A program made the translations under genes and the position numbers. 64,000 nt of DNA from positions 45,665,460 through 45,729,459 of the forward strand of contig OU862913.1 in assembly GCA_917880885.1 (NCBI GenBank), read 5' to 3'. Positions 45,960-57,205 of this stretch are shown here, one piece after another. This DNA comes from Limnephilus marmoratus (lineage: Eukaryota > Arthropoda > Insecta > Trichoptera > Limnephilidae). Numbering within the stretch: position 1 is the stretch's first letter; each line of letters begins with the position of its first letter. Under the pieces are notes generated by a model. It was not told the DNA's origin and did not search any database. It saw nothing but the letters and a program-made list of their open reading frames with translations.

Positions 45960-46169
45960 TTAACATTTAAAATAATATTAACGAAAAAGTTTATCATAAA
46001 ACTTCCAACTGAATTTCGGAAGGACACTTTTCAAATCCTGGAGGTGTTTGAATTTTTCTTGTTTAATTTTTATCTTTCTCTTACATTGCGTTGGTTGAAA
46101 CTGGTGGCTTTAATAATGGCTTCCAAGAATCATTATAATTATGTTTAAAGTTAAGTCTACCAGCCGAAT

Positions 46170-46600
46170 ATTGCAAGCATCTTAAATCTGCTACTGTTTG
46201 GTCACCTCTTCTATGTCATTAATATCTTCATAATTCAAAAATTGAACTATAAAGGGTTGAATAATTCTAGCTTCTCTGAATACTCCCACATAATTGGTTG
46301 GTAAGTAGATTTCCTTATTTTTAAGTTTTCGTTCAGCTAAATATTTATGATGGCAGCCATCATAAATATAGCCATTTGCTTAGGGTATGACCCTTTTCTA
46401 AATAGTTATGAACTATATCCATATTTATGTGAATGAAACATAATCTAAGCAGTGCGTTTGAAAAAGTTGTGTTTTTGTTTTGATAGCCACAACCATCTGT
46501 GTAAAAAACTATTTTTTTGTTTGGGTGTTTGCTGCTATGTATGATTCTAAAAATTTCACAAGTATTGTAGAAAATCTATTGGCTGTCAAACCCCCCTCCC
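46170..46600 (-). pseudogene. Transposase-like remnant (YTDGCGYQNKN / LEKGHT)
   Basis: On the minus strand 'KIVFYTDGCGYQNKN' followed by 'SNALL' and 'IVHNYLEKGHTLSK' can be read in one frame, with stops further on. The order D-G-C-x-x-Q-N then LEKGHT is one I know from large insect transposase-like proteins of uncertain superfamily. It sits between the inverted ends of the 44,488-46,902 element, so it is the probable source gene, now broken. Confidence 0.45.
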
Positions 46601-46902
46601 CCACAGTTCACTTTAGGTGGTAAATTCTATTTTAAATTACAATTTCGGAGTTTGAATGCAGCACCAACAAAATAAGTCAAATCTCTCAAGTTAAAATGGC
46701 AGTTAGATAATTTTGCAGGCACAAATGAGAAGCTGTCAGATAGGTAATTTAGTATTTGAATTTTATTTAAAAAACCGTATTTTTGTTAGTTGTATAATTT
46801 TGTATGGACGTAAGGGTCATAATTGCAGACAAAATTGCATCATTAGTCCAAAAAGGGAAAATTGTCAGTTAGGTAATTTTGCGGTGGAAGCAACGATGTG
46901 TC

Positions 46903-48176
46903 ATTACAGCTCATACACACAAGCTCGTCAGTCACATGCTCTCTTGTTTCTTTAGTACTTGCTTCTTAACCGGTCACCAACTTAAGCAGATATATGCGTT
47001 AGAAATACAACAGCAGTCAAGTACAATAAGCGTGTTTATACGTCAACGCGTGTCTCCATAGAAATCGTTCTAACTCCGTTATTCTTTTAGTGACATCCCT
47101 AAAACAAAAAGTAAAGGGTCGATAGTGGAGCAAGCTGTACATCCCTATTCAAGTTGTCCATAGAAATACATAAGAAGAATATTCTGTCATTCGCGCACAC
47201 ATAATTTTTCCCGCCAAATTTCGGACCGGCGGCTCGACCCCGCTCGACATTGTTAATTTTTATTAAGTAAATATTTTTATATGAAATGATAAAAAAGTGA
47301 GGTGACCAAAGTGTTTATTATACATTTATACAATAGAATAAGTATTGATGTTTACATAATCTGTGATTTTAGTACTGTTTTCACATAAAAACATCACGTG
47401 AGTCATTTTTACATTTTTTTTAATGTTTGCATTCTAAATTTTAATATTTACAAATGTTAATATTTATTTGTGATACAATAATTCGAAAGCTTATTTTGTA
47501 ACCTTTCTAAAACAGTTTTAACTATTCGGCTACGTTCAGAAATGTTTAATTTATAGAGCTTTAATTGTGAAGCGGTAATAACACAAAGTTTTCATAAAAT
47601 GTTATTTCGTTTGAGACATCTCAAGCGAATATATCGGACTGTTCTGAATGGACTTTACTAGTAGATTCACTCGTTGGTTACTGATTGACTTAGTCGGGAT
47701 CGTGGACGCCTCATATACCCGACCTGTTCAGTAGCTACTGGAAAGGCAAGCAATGTGGGCCACTGGATTCTTTCCGAAAGTTCGGCGCGGTACTGTGAAC
47801 TATTGGTAGGATCTCTAGACCTTTCCAGTAGGTGGCGAAATAATAATAGATAGCGAGCTGGCCCGTTCTGGGCAGCGCTAAGTACGGCGTAGGTAGGTAA
47901 GTACCAGGCGCGGTCCGTCCATACATACTGTGGATGATACGCTTCCCTTCTTTTTTAGGTTTAAAATAAGAATAATAATTATTATGTATATATTCCAAAT
48001 TAAAAAGCCTTTTAGATTTATTTTTTTCTAGCCGTAAACCGCACTAGATACCGGGCCGCAAAAAAACGGATAGTATAATTGTACATGAAAAAATATACAT
48101 TTAAAAAGAAAACACCAGATATTTGTGCGGGCCGCACAAATATCGCAGTTTGACGACCACGGCTGTAGATCATAGG
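46903..48176. other. No gene; end of a hAT-like element near 48,170
   Basis: 47,690-47,930 is GC-richer and contains a small inverted pair (CAGTAGCTACTGGAAAGG with CCTTTCCAGTAG). 48,030-48,170 contains GGGCCGCA words and ends 'GACGACCACGGCTG', which looks like a hAT right tip. No coding match. Confidence 0.4.
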
Positions 48177-48210
48177 TTCTCAACGTGGGCGATAACGGCC
48201 CATTGTGGGC

Positions 48211-48540
48211 GTTTCAGACTTTCAGGGGGGCGGTAGAAGACCAAGAGAAAATTAGGGGGCGTTTCAGACTTTCAGGGGGGCGGTAGAAGACCAAGAGAAA
48301 ATTAGGGGGCGTTTCAGACTTTCAGGGGGGCGGTAGAAGACCAAGAGAAAATTAGGGGGCGTTTCAGACTTTCAGGGGGGCGGTAGAAGACCAAGAGAAA
48401 ATTAGGGGGCGTTTCAGACTTTCAGGGGGGCGGTAGAAGACCAAGAGAAAATTAGGGGGCGTTTCAGACTTTCAGGGGGGCGGTAGAAGACCAAGAGAAA
48501 ATTAGGGGGCGTTTCAGACTTTCAGGGGGGCGGTAGGAGA
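48211..48540 (+). repeat. 50-bp tandem repeat, 7 units
   Basis: GTTTCAGACT starts at 48211, 48261, 48311, 48361, 48411, 48461 and 48511, exactly 50 bp apart. The units are identical until the last, which diverges. The preceding 'GGTTCTCAACGTGGGC' looks like a hAT tip, so the array may have grown from a transposon end. Confidence 0.97.
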
Positions 48541-48653
48541 CCCAGAGTAACCCATCCGGGAGGAATGCAGATCCCGCCAATGTCTGGAAATTAAATAAAA
48601 AGGCACTTTCTAGATGAGAAAAGTGTGGAAAAACTGAATAAAACAAAAATTAA

Positions 48654-49027
48654 GGCGCGCTCGGCAAAATTGAGGGAGATATAACCGTTCAAAGTATTTA
48701 AAATTTCACTTCGCGAACTGATATTGACAGTTCGCCCGCCATTTTGTTATAATACGCTAAACATGGTTTGTGATACAAAAAAGTGCCCCTTTATAACGCC
48801 TACTCGCATCAAGGCAGGAAAAACATCCCAGTTTTCAAGTGGTTTAGCGGCTACGCTAGGTTTGAGTAACATGGTTTGTGATTCTGGCGTACTATTAATT
48901 CTGTATTAGGTCTGGGATCCAACATAAGCAGTGAAAAAATGGCGAACAAACTGTCAACATCAGTTCGCGAAGTGAAATTTTAAATACTTTGAACGGTTGT
49001 ATCTCCCTCAATTTTGCCGAGCGCGCC
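48654..49027. mobile_element. 374-bp MITE with TAA duplication
   Basis: GGCGCGCTCGGCAAAATTGA and its complement bound it, with about 85 bp of pairing. TAA is repeated on both sides (48651-48653, 49028-49030), a Harbinger-type 3-bp duplication. The centre contains the same 'GCTACGCTAGGTTTG' repeat found in the Merlin interior. Confidence 0.88.
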
Positions 49028-49658
49028 TAATTTATTTTTGGTAAACTTTGGGGATCGTTGGAAACAGTTAATGAGCACGTTTTTTTGAAAATATCTTTTG
49101 ATTCACCTTAATTACATTAAAAGACAACTATTTGCATTGGGGGAAGTGAAAAATATTTCATTCTAAATTTCGATTACGTAAAATTAAAATTAGCTTTCAT
49201 TCTGTGAAACGAGACCGTCCATTTTCAAACATTATTTTCAAATGTCATTTTTTGTAATGTTGGTATTCTTGTTACCGTACGAAAAGATGCTAGAGTCAAG
49301 CGTAGCAGACTTCATCGGAATACGGCGCGTAATTTAAAAAACACAATAATACAATAATTAACAATATAATGAAAACAAACCTCTAATCAGAATCCATCAC
49401 TTCAGAATCAAGCCGAGGCACTGTAATCATGTTGGATTTCGTCATCATTATAATTGAAGCGATATAATTGAATAGAATCACTTCAGAGTAGGAATGTTGT
49501 TGAATTTAATTATAATTGTTGTATTGTAGAAAATAAAAATCGAGCCGAGGCACTAAAATCATGTTGAATTTCGTCGTCATTATAATGGAAGCGATGAATA
49601 TTTAAAAAAAAAACACACACACAAAGATAAATACAAAAAAAAAACAAAATATCTAATT

Positions 49659-50591
49659 TTAATCACTAGAATTTGGATTGTACACTTCACTGGCCATTTT
49701 AAAAAACGCGTGAATTCTGTCTTTATTTTTTGGAAGTGATCTCTTCCAGAGGAACTCACAAAGGTATCCCTCATAATGAGCAACGCTTCTTCCAAATCTT
49801 GGGACATTACCTCTCACGTCTCTCCAGCAACGTTCGATATGTTGGGTATGAGCTCCGGTTTCATGGTCCACAAAATTAACACTGTGGTTAACTTTTAAAT
49901 GAAGGAAGCCTTCATCTTGCAGGCAGTCGTATGCTTTCCAGCAGTCCGAAATTATTGTAGTGCCTGGCAAAATGTATTCCTTTATAACATTTAAAAGAGT
50001 TTCCCGCGAACGGTTTTCCACGGCACAAACGAACAACTTCTTTGAGTCTCTTTCAAATCCGCCAAAGACCCACTGTCCAGTGATTCTTCTTCCTCGATTG
50101 TATTTTCTTTTCCCTATTTTGGCTTCGTCAATTTCCACAGTTACCCCAACACCTCCAATCTGCTGCCTCATTTTATGGCACCATAAAATACAAACTTCCC
50201 TGCAAAATGAGGACCAATTTGTAACGGTGTCACTCCCCATGTCCAGTTCTTCCATTAGAAACGCGGTCCTAGGAGGACGCATCACTGCCCAAAATAGCAC
50301 AAACTTGCATACCTTTTTAATTGACAAATTGGATAATGCGAAAAATGTGTTTTTTCGTGCCGAAACTGAAAAATTACACTGCGATTTGATGCGTTTATGG
50401 CCCACACACACATATGTAACTTTCCGACATCGAAACATCATATTCTTAAAATTACATTTATTTCCACATTTTTCACAAATTTTCTCCCTCAGTAGGGCAC
50501 CATGACTCCGTAACCATTCTAACAATACTTCTTCCTCTCTAAGGATATCAAAAAACCCCTCCACAGTTATTAAACACGATTGGCACGACAT
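49659..50591 (-). CDS. Merlin / ISXO2-like DDE transposase
   Basis: One open frame of 310 residues. A cysteine-rich head (CEKCGNKC at 39-46 and further Cys at 55, 62, 72) is followed by a helical stretch, then the catalytic core: 'VTVEIDEAKIGKRKYNRGRR' (D155), 'TTIISDCWKAYD' (D216) and 'HTQHIERCWRDVRG' (E253), the DDE triad of the IS1595/ISXO2 family, to which eukaryotic Merlin transposases belong. The length fits complete members (about 270-330 residues). It would cut and paste elements with matching ends. No stop or frameshift is present, so it may be active. A likely start is the first ATG at 50,591. Confidence 0.93.
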   Translation of the reverse strand: MSCQSCLITVEGFFDILREEEVLLEWLRSHGALLREKICEKCGNKCNFKNMMFRCRKVTYVCVGHKRIKSQCNFSVSARKNTFFALSNLSIKKVCKFVLFWAVMRPPRTAFLMEELDMGSDTVTNWSSFCREVCILWCHKMRQQIGGVGVTVEIDEAKIGKRKYNRGRRITGQWVFGGFERDSKKLFVCAVENRSRETLLNVIKEYILPGTTIISDCWKAYDCLQDEGFLHLKVNHSVNFVDHETGAHTQHIERCWRDVRGNVPRFGRSVAHYEGYLCEFLWKRSLPKNKDRIHAFFKMASEVYNPNSSD

Positions 50592-50862
50592 TTTTTAGAT
50601 TTCAAAGTCTTTCCGGAGGGAAAAATAATTTGAACTAAATTTGATAATGAAAATTTTCATAAGTTGCAAACGGAAACCAACGGCTAGACACAAAATCGCG
50701 CGGGAGTTTTTTTAATGTTATAAAACTGAAATTCCGCCTAATTGGTAGGTACTTACCTAATACACATGTATTGCGTGCGTTGATTAAAATTTATTTGCTT
50801 AAATTTTTTTTACTTTAAAATTTTATTTTTATAAGTCAACTATTTCTGCGATGTTGAGCGGC

Positions 50863-51345
50863 TACGTACGCTAAGTTTATGTGATATGGTTTATGATACA
50901 AAAGAAAGTGCCCCTTTATAACGCCTACTCGCGTCACGGCAAGAAAAACATCCCAGTTTTCAAGTAGTTTGGCGGCTACGCTAGGTTTGTGTAACATGGT
51001 TTGTGATAGAAAAGAAAGTGCCCCCTTCGTAGCGCCTACTCACGTCACGGCAAAAAAACATCCCAGTTTTCAAGTAGTTTAGCGGCTACGCTAGGTTTGT
51101 GTAACATGGTTTGTGATAGAAAAGAAAGTTCCCCTTCGTAGCGCCTACTCGCGTCACGGCAAAAAAACATCCCAGTTTTCAAGTAGTTTGGCGGCTACGC
51201 TAGGTTTGTGTAACATGGTTTATGATACAAAAGAAAGTGCCCCTTTATAACGCCTACTCGCGTCAAGGCAAGAAAAACATCCCAGTTTTCAAGTAGTTTA
51301 ACGGCTACGCTAGGTTTGTGTAACACGGTTTTTGATACAAAAGTG
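50863..51345 (+). repeat. About 110-bp tandem repeat inside the Merlin element
   Basis: GGCTACGCTAGGTTTG-type words recur near 50,866, 50,973, 51,083, 51,191 and 51,303. Units contain 'CGTCACGGCAA' and 'CATCCCAGTTTTCAAGTAG', close to the 94-bp units at 42 kb but with about 15 extra bases. Confidence 0.92.
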
Positions 51346-51887
51346 AATGTATTATTTATAAAAAATAATTACCGAAATTAAAAACATATTTTTTTCCCTC
51401 ATTTTATTCCCAAAACTCCGATAATTTAGTACTTACCTTTCCAGATTTCGTGGTACCTTCAAAATCTTCTAGCCGTTCGTTATACATTCAAGTGTATCAG
51501 GAATACCAACATACAGAGTGATGACAGCGAATGAACTAATAACCCATAATAACCATAATGGCGTACAATCTCACAAGACGAAAGCTAATTTTAATATTAC
51601 GTAATCGAAATTTAAAATGAAATATTTTCAACTTCCCCCAGTGCAAATAGTTGTCTTTTAATGTAATTAAGGTGAATCAAAAGATATTTTTTAAAAAAAG
51701 TGCGTATTAACCATTTCCAACGATCCCCAAAAATTAATTTATTTTTTATTCATCTTCTCCACACTTTTCTCATCTAAAAAGTGCCTTTTTATTAAATTCC
51801 CAGACATTGGCGGGATCTACATTTCACCCACCCATCCCATTACTACGCCCCCCTGTGGTAAATATAATCGTGACAATAGCTGTTTCA

Positions 51888-52045
51888 GATTCAGTAGACG
51901 TGTTTGGTGACCAGACCTGAATAGCCAGGTACTTTCCAACCATCCTCTTCCTCATCCATTCCGAACAGCCTCAAAGCATACCCAAATTGAAGAGGACATA
52001 GTCCAATTGTTTTCGGGCAATTAAGAGTGCGTTGTTCACATAACA
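51888..52045 (+). mobile_element. SINE body fragment
   Basis: 'GTGTTTGGTGACCAGACCTG' and 'AATAGCCAGGTACTTTCCAA' match the SINE body. The head and A-tail are absent. Confidence 0.7.
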
Positions 52046-52797
52046 AAAACTAAAATGGTGATACTCATGAGTATCTGCCAACTCAAAGAACAGCGCCCCT
52101 AATGTACATAAGATTACGTCCCGTGATTATGCAGCCCATCTTCCTGTTACACGCATCGTTTGTGAGAAAGAGGGAGAGGTTGCAACGGATCTATCAGCGG
52201 TATGCGTCCACAGATTGCAACACTCAAATTGGAGTCAGTTTTGGTACAAAATTGCTTCAAAACCTTCACAAAAATTTGTCAGAACACTAAAATTTATGAA
52301 TTCCAAACTATAATTGGGCGATAGTTAAAGATAACCACATTTTTAACTCCGTCATTGAGTAGAAACGAGGTCAGAAAATTATTATTATTATTACCTTTGT
52401 CGCCGAAGAGCTGTAGAGTCTGCGGGCCAAATTCACGTCACGACATTTTGAAATCATCCTCGAGGCGGAATAACTTGAACATGCCATCTTACAGCAGTTC
52501 GTTTTCAGATTTTTCAGTTTTTAGTGCAAGTATTTTATATTTTTCGTGCAGGCGGCCATAACACGACGAGGACAAGAAAAATTAAAAATAGTCGAATGTT
52601 GATCTTCTTCTTCGTTTTGCCGATTAGTGCATCTTGTCTTTGATTCACCATAGATAATTTAGAAAATCCTAAATTACGAATTATGTCATCGGGTACTTTT
52701 GAACATGTAAATATGTACAATAGGTTTTATGTAAATATTCCACTTATTTCCGCACTTTTATTAGGCACAGATTAAAAGTGAACTACATTACAACTTT
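52046..52797. other. No gene recognised
   Basis: Short ORFs only. Nothing supports a coding gene. 52,400-52,560 is slightly GC-richer. Confidence 0.4.
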
Positions 52798-53764
52798 CAG
52801 TATTGTGCAAATTATTGGAATAATTGTTAATTATTATGTTAAAACCATTTATTGCTTGTAAAATAATATTTTTACATAATTATGCTACAACCATCATGCA
52901 AATGAATTGGAAATGTCTTGCCTTATAGCTTTAATTACTGCTTTCACTCGTTTTGGCACGGACTCCGCTATTTTTTGACAATTTTTTGAGATCCTCTCAT
53001 CCCGAAATCAAGCCTGAAAGAGCGTTTCCGCCATCTTTGTTCTTTTATTGCTGTCGATTTTGCATAATCTAGCATTGCAAATTGCCCTTAAATTTTCAAT
53101 AGGTTTCATATCTGATGTATTCCCGTGCCAATCCTCCTTGTCTTGGAAATATTTCATAATTTCCTTGTGTTGTGGCAATTGACCAAAAGGAAAAACAACC
53201 AAATGTTCAATAAATAAATGTGTTGGTGGTGTTTTTCATACACGGGGTTAGATCTTTGGTGCCAAACGAAGGCATGATGAACAGCCAAAAATAAAAATCG
53301 ATTCTGAAATAGCATTTGAACAATGAACATGAAAAGTGCCAACCCCAATGAGGAGCAATTTTCAAACAGGACTCTGCTCCCTACCACAAAAAGGAAATTA
53401 TGAAATATTTCCAGGATAAGGAGATAACTGTTTTAGATTGGCCCGGGAATAGATCAGATATGAACCCTATTGAGAATATAATGAGCCATTTGCAAAGCTA
53501 GAGTAAGCAAAATCAACTGTACTACAAGAACAAAGGTGGCAGAAACGCTCTTTCAGGTTTGATTTCGGGATGAGGGGATCTCTGAAAATTGGCACAAACT
53601 AGTGGAGTCCATGCCAAAATGAATGAAAACAGTTATTGAAGCCATAAGGGGAGATATTTCCAATTAATTTGCATAATTGTTGTTGTGAAAATATTATTTT
53701 ACAAGCAATAAATGGTTTTACCATTATAATTGAAAAAAATTCCATTTTTATTTGCACAATACTG
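52798..53764. mobile_element. Head-to-head pair of Tc1-like transposon ends
   Basis: Both edges read CAGTATTGTGCAAAT inward, and each is followed by the same region: the last part of a Tc1-type transposase. On the left it lies on the minus strand ('KEDWHGNTSDMKPIENL', 'PKRVKAVIKARQDIS', 52,910-53,150) and on the right on the plus strand ('LDWPGNRSDMNPIENI', about 53,437-53,484). Neither half has the N-terminal DNA-binding part. The arrangement is an inverted duplication of 3' halves. Confidence 0.8.
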
Positions 53765-53952
53765 TAATTACTTCAATAAATAACTTATTACGTTAAAATT
53801 GATGGTAAAAGATGCATTAAAAATTTATTTCTATTCAATCAAAGTTTAAAATGTTCAGTATCGAACGATTCCTGTGCTTACCGTCTTTTCATTTTTTGTG
53901 TATGGATTATTATAGTCAGTAGGTATTTCACCATCCTCCTTTTTGTAGCTTA

Positions 53953-54830
53953 TCCATACCAGTGGCGTAACTATAGGGTGGCAGGGCTGGCAAAATGCCA
54001 CGGGCCCCGCAGAGGCCGGGGCCCCGGCCCGAGAGGCCGCGAGCTCAGAAATAACCTAACATTCTTAATAAAATTTTGTAAAAATTATTTATAAATACAT
54101 AAAATCATTTAAAGTTAGACACAACAAGACCATTTATAAATTCAAATAAATTATTAAGATTGAAACGCATTTATAAGAAAAGGATGTCAATCAATTTAGA
54201 ACGCACATTTGTCTGGAAGAATTAAAAAGGACATGCATTTTAAAATGTATGATAGAAAAATGTTCCAAACCCTGAATTTTCTAAAACTCGTCAAAGGAAG
54301 GTGAAACGCTATTTTGTTGAACTTTGCGAAGATGAACGTCTCGAAGATCCGAAAAGTTTGTTTAAAACGAACATATTTTATCGAGTATTGGATTTCATTA
54401 TTAATCAATTGAAATCGCGTTTCCAATTTCAGTGTTTTGCAACCTGCCACTTTGCAAAATTTAAATGACACTGATCTCTTAAAAAAGCTCTTGAATTTGT
54501 TGATATATATAAAAAGTCATATCTGAATCATTTTCCAGGGAAATCCTCAGTTTTTGGTCCACCTTCAGAGACGAAATAGAAAGGCTTCGTGTACTAGAGA
54601 ACTTGCTGATTTATTAATAATAAAAAATCATTTTTTGTATTGCAGCCCATAAGTACGAGTATGTACTGCGTTAATGTTATTTGTTACAATTCCTGTGACT
54701 ACAGCTAGTGCTGAAAGATCATTTTCGAAACTAAAATTAATAAAAACCTATTTAAGAAACTCAATGGGACAAGACAGGCTACGTAACTTGGCTATTTTGT
54801 CTATTGATAAACAAAAATTTTAACAAAACA
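53953..54830 (+). pseudogene. hAT transposase remnant (zinc-finger MYM-like group)
   Basis: A hAT-like tip 'CAGTGGCGTAACTATAGGG' at 53,961 is followed by decayed coding sequence: 'NIFYRVLDFIINQLKSRFQF' (about 54,370-54,430) and, at 54,680-54,820, 'VTIPVTTASAERSFSKLKLI' with 'GQDRLRNLAILSI', the hAT C-terminal dimerisation domain. Stops and frameshifts occur between them. Confidence 0.75.
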
Positions 54831-54841
54831 AAAAACGTCTT

Positions 54842-55150
54842 AAAAAAATGCACTAAAAAGTAAAAAAAATAATTTCGTATTCTTCTACAACTTCATACCT
54901 AATCAACTTACATTTTCTAATCATCAATATGTAGGTAGGATTGTTACTTTTGGAGTCGGTGTCAGTCAAGGTAGGTTTGTAACTACATACATAGTTATAG
55001 GTGAGATGTGCTTGTGTCGCACAAGTGACTTGCTGACACCGACTCCAAAAATAACAATCGTACCTACATATTGATGATTAGAAAAAGTAAGTTGATTATG
55101 AAGTTGTAGAAGAATACGAAATTATTTTTTTACTTTTTAGTGCATTTTTA
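54842..55150. repeat. Long palindrome, about 120-bp arms
   Basis: From 'AAATGCACTAAAAAGTAA' to 'GGAGTCGGTGTCAG' (54,844-54,964) and the complement at 55,031-55,150, with a spacer of about 65 bp. Pairing is nearly complete apart from small indels. Confidence 0.9.
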
Positions 55151-55652
55151 AACGACTTCAAAAAGGAGGAGGTTCTCAATTCGACTGTATTTTTTTTATT
55201 TATTTTTTTATGTTTGTTACCTCAGAACTTTCGACTGGGTGAACCGATATTGATGATTATTTTTTTATTTGAAAGCTGGTGCTTTCCGTGTGGTCCCATT
55301 TTAATTTGGTCCAGTTCTGACAATGACATCCATGAGAAAACCATATAAGTCTTAAATATGCATTAAGTATGTGCGCGACAAATGGACGAATAACTCAATA
55401 CCACGCCAACCGATTTCGATGATTCTTTTTTTACTGGAAAGGATGTACTTCAAGGGTAATTTGATGAGAGTTTGGTTAGGTTCTGATTATCGGATCCATG
55501 ACAAATTAACGAAACTCGGCCGAATCTATTAACTTGACCCTAACGTCGTTATGGTCAAATTATGTCTGTCTCATATGAGCAGCACATTTAGTAGGTTTAC
55601 CCATATTCAGACAAATTAGTTAGTGTACTTCAGATTCACTAAAAATCAAAAA
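55151..55652 (+). repeat. Lepidopteran-type dispersed repeat
   Basis: Starts 'CGACTTCAAAAAGGAGGAGG' followed by 'TTCTCAATTCGACTGTA', a sequence I associate with a very common moth/butterfly repeat. It includes the 'CCAACCGATTTCGATGATTC' segment. No ORF. Confidence 0.7.
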
Positions 55653-55689
55653 ATAAACAAAAATTTTAACAAAACAAAAAACAAAGGTT

Positions 55690-56699
55690 CATTGTCGACG
55701 ACAATGCATTCTATTAAGAGGGCATTACCAGAGAAAACCGGAAATACGTCATTTTCAAAAAAGTTTTTAGACGTATTGACTCTTTTCCACAAAAAATTAT
55801 AAATGGATTTCGAAAGATTGTTCTTTTATCTAGCATTCGTATGTAATAAATTTTGAGATTTTTTTCAAAATTTTAGTATAATAAGGTTATTCCGTAGTTC
55901 GTTGGCAGATTTGTTAAATTTTCAAAAAAGTTTTTGTATTATATCACACCCATTTCAAATAATATAATCATGCAGTAAAATAAATCAATACATTATCTAG
56001 CAAACGTATGTTTTAGAATTTTAATTTTAGTTTCAATAAAATCATTAAAAAATATGTACGTCCATGTGTTTCTTGACGAAAATTGGTCCATTTGTGTATT
56101 TATTTGCGCACTTACAAACTAATATATTTCAGATTTTTTTAACATTCTTATTAAATTTAGACATTATTGAAAAATTATAAATACTTATAATCAAAAAATA
56201 ACTACAAAAAGTACACTATTTTAATAGTTTTATCATCACGATGTCATCACGCCTTTCAGCATTTTTGGATGAAGGTATAAATTAAAGCTAATTTGGATTG
56301 AAATAAATTCGATATTTAGTTATTATTTAAAAAAGCTGGTACGGAGAATAATTAATCTTTCTCATTGTAACCGCCCTGCACGATCGGAAGAACAACTTTC
56401 GACGAAATGTGGATTTTCGTCCGCTGGCTGGTTAAACGCTCTTAGTGTAATCACTCATAAACACACGAACCAATAACATGTTTGTCATTCAGATATTTCT
56501 GGCTAGTGACATTCTTTCTTGGATAAAAAATAATTTTGTCTAGCTGGTTTGATCTGATCGATTCATTTTGAAGTGTAAGTAATTAAGTCAGTGCCGTGCC
56601 ACAATAGAGCAATGACAGCTTGAAAATGGCGGCGATTGTTGATACCAGTATGTAAATAAACATAGTGATTATACTATGTAAACTGCGAAATTTACTTAG
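55690..56699. other. No gene recognised
   Basis: Very AT-rich, no coding signal. Ends at the target duplication of the next hAT element. Confidence 0.45.
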
Positions 56700-57205
56700 C
56701 GACAGCCCAGGGCTGGGCAGTATTTGAAATACTTGTAATTGAAATACGTATTTGAAATACAAATACGTATTTTGTATTTGTATTTCAATTTCTTCCTAAA
56801 AATGTATTTTGTAATTGGTATTTCAATTACCTTGGGCTGAGGTATTTTGTAATTTGTATTTCAAATACTTATGGCTTCAAAATACATTTTCAAATACATT
56901 TAGCGATCTTAATAATGATAATGAAAAATAAACTGACATAGATAATACGTAGACTAAAAATCTAAGAAAAATCTAGAATCCAAAGCTATATGTTATGTGT
57001 GTTAATATTTAGAGTTGGCAACACGTCCTGTGCTATAATAGCACTGTTATTGTACATTTTCTATCATATTATATAATGCTTGTCGTTGCTTTGTATTGTA
57101 CATTTTTGTGTCATAGTATTAGATCAAGCACTATAGGAATAATTTGACTGAATACTAAACTATTTTTAAGTTAATTACAATAGAGCGCACTTGAAGTGAA
57201 ATAAC

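Larger units (their letters stand above)
44488..46902 (-). mobile_element. 2.4-kb DNA element with CGTTGCTTCCACCGC ends
   Basis: GTCGTTGCTTCCACCGCAAA at 44,488 and its complement at about 46,880-46,902 form inverted ends that include 'AATTACCTAAC'. The motif is repeated in diverged form near 46,690-46,745. Inside are a transposase relic (46,170-46,600) and a complete piggyBac-like MITE. No target duplication longer than TG could be seen. The superfamily is not clear. Confidence 0.55.
48545..51850 (-). mobile_element. Merlin-type transposon with long inverted arms
   Basis: Arms of roughly 260 bp pair: from 'GATCCCGCCAATGTCTGG' (48,570) and 'GGGGATCGTTGGAAA' (49,053) to 'AAATTAAAATTAGCTTTC' (49,200) on the left, and the complement at 51,580-51,830 on the right. 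A 374-bp MITE sits inside the left arm. The interior holds an intact ISXO2/IS1595-like transposase gene and a tandem array. The outermost tip and target duplication are not certain. Confidence 0.7.

Noticed and set aside
49960..50505. Plus-strand 181-codon frame
   Set aside because: Antisense of the Merlin transposase; the minus-strand protein has the full catalytic triad.
53008..53387. Minus-strand frames as independent host genes
   Set aside because: They contain Tc1 transposase end motifs and lie between matching inverted ends.
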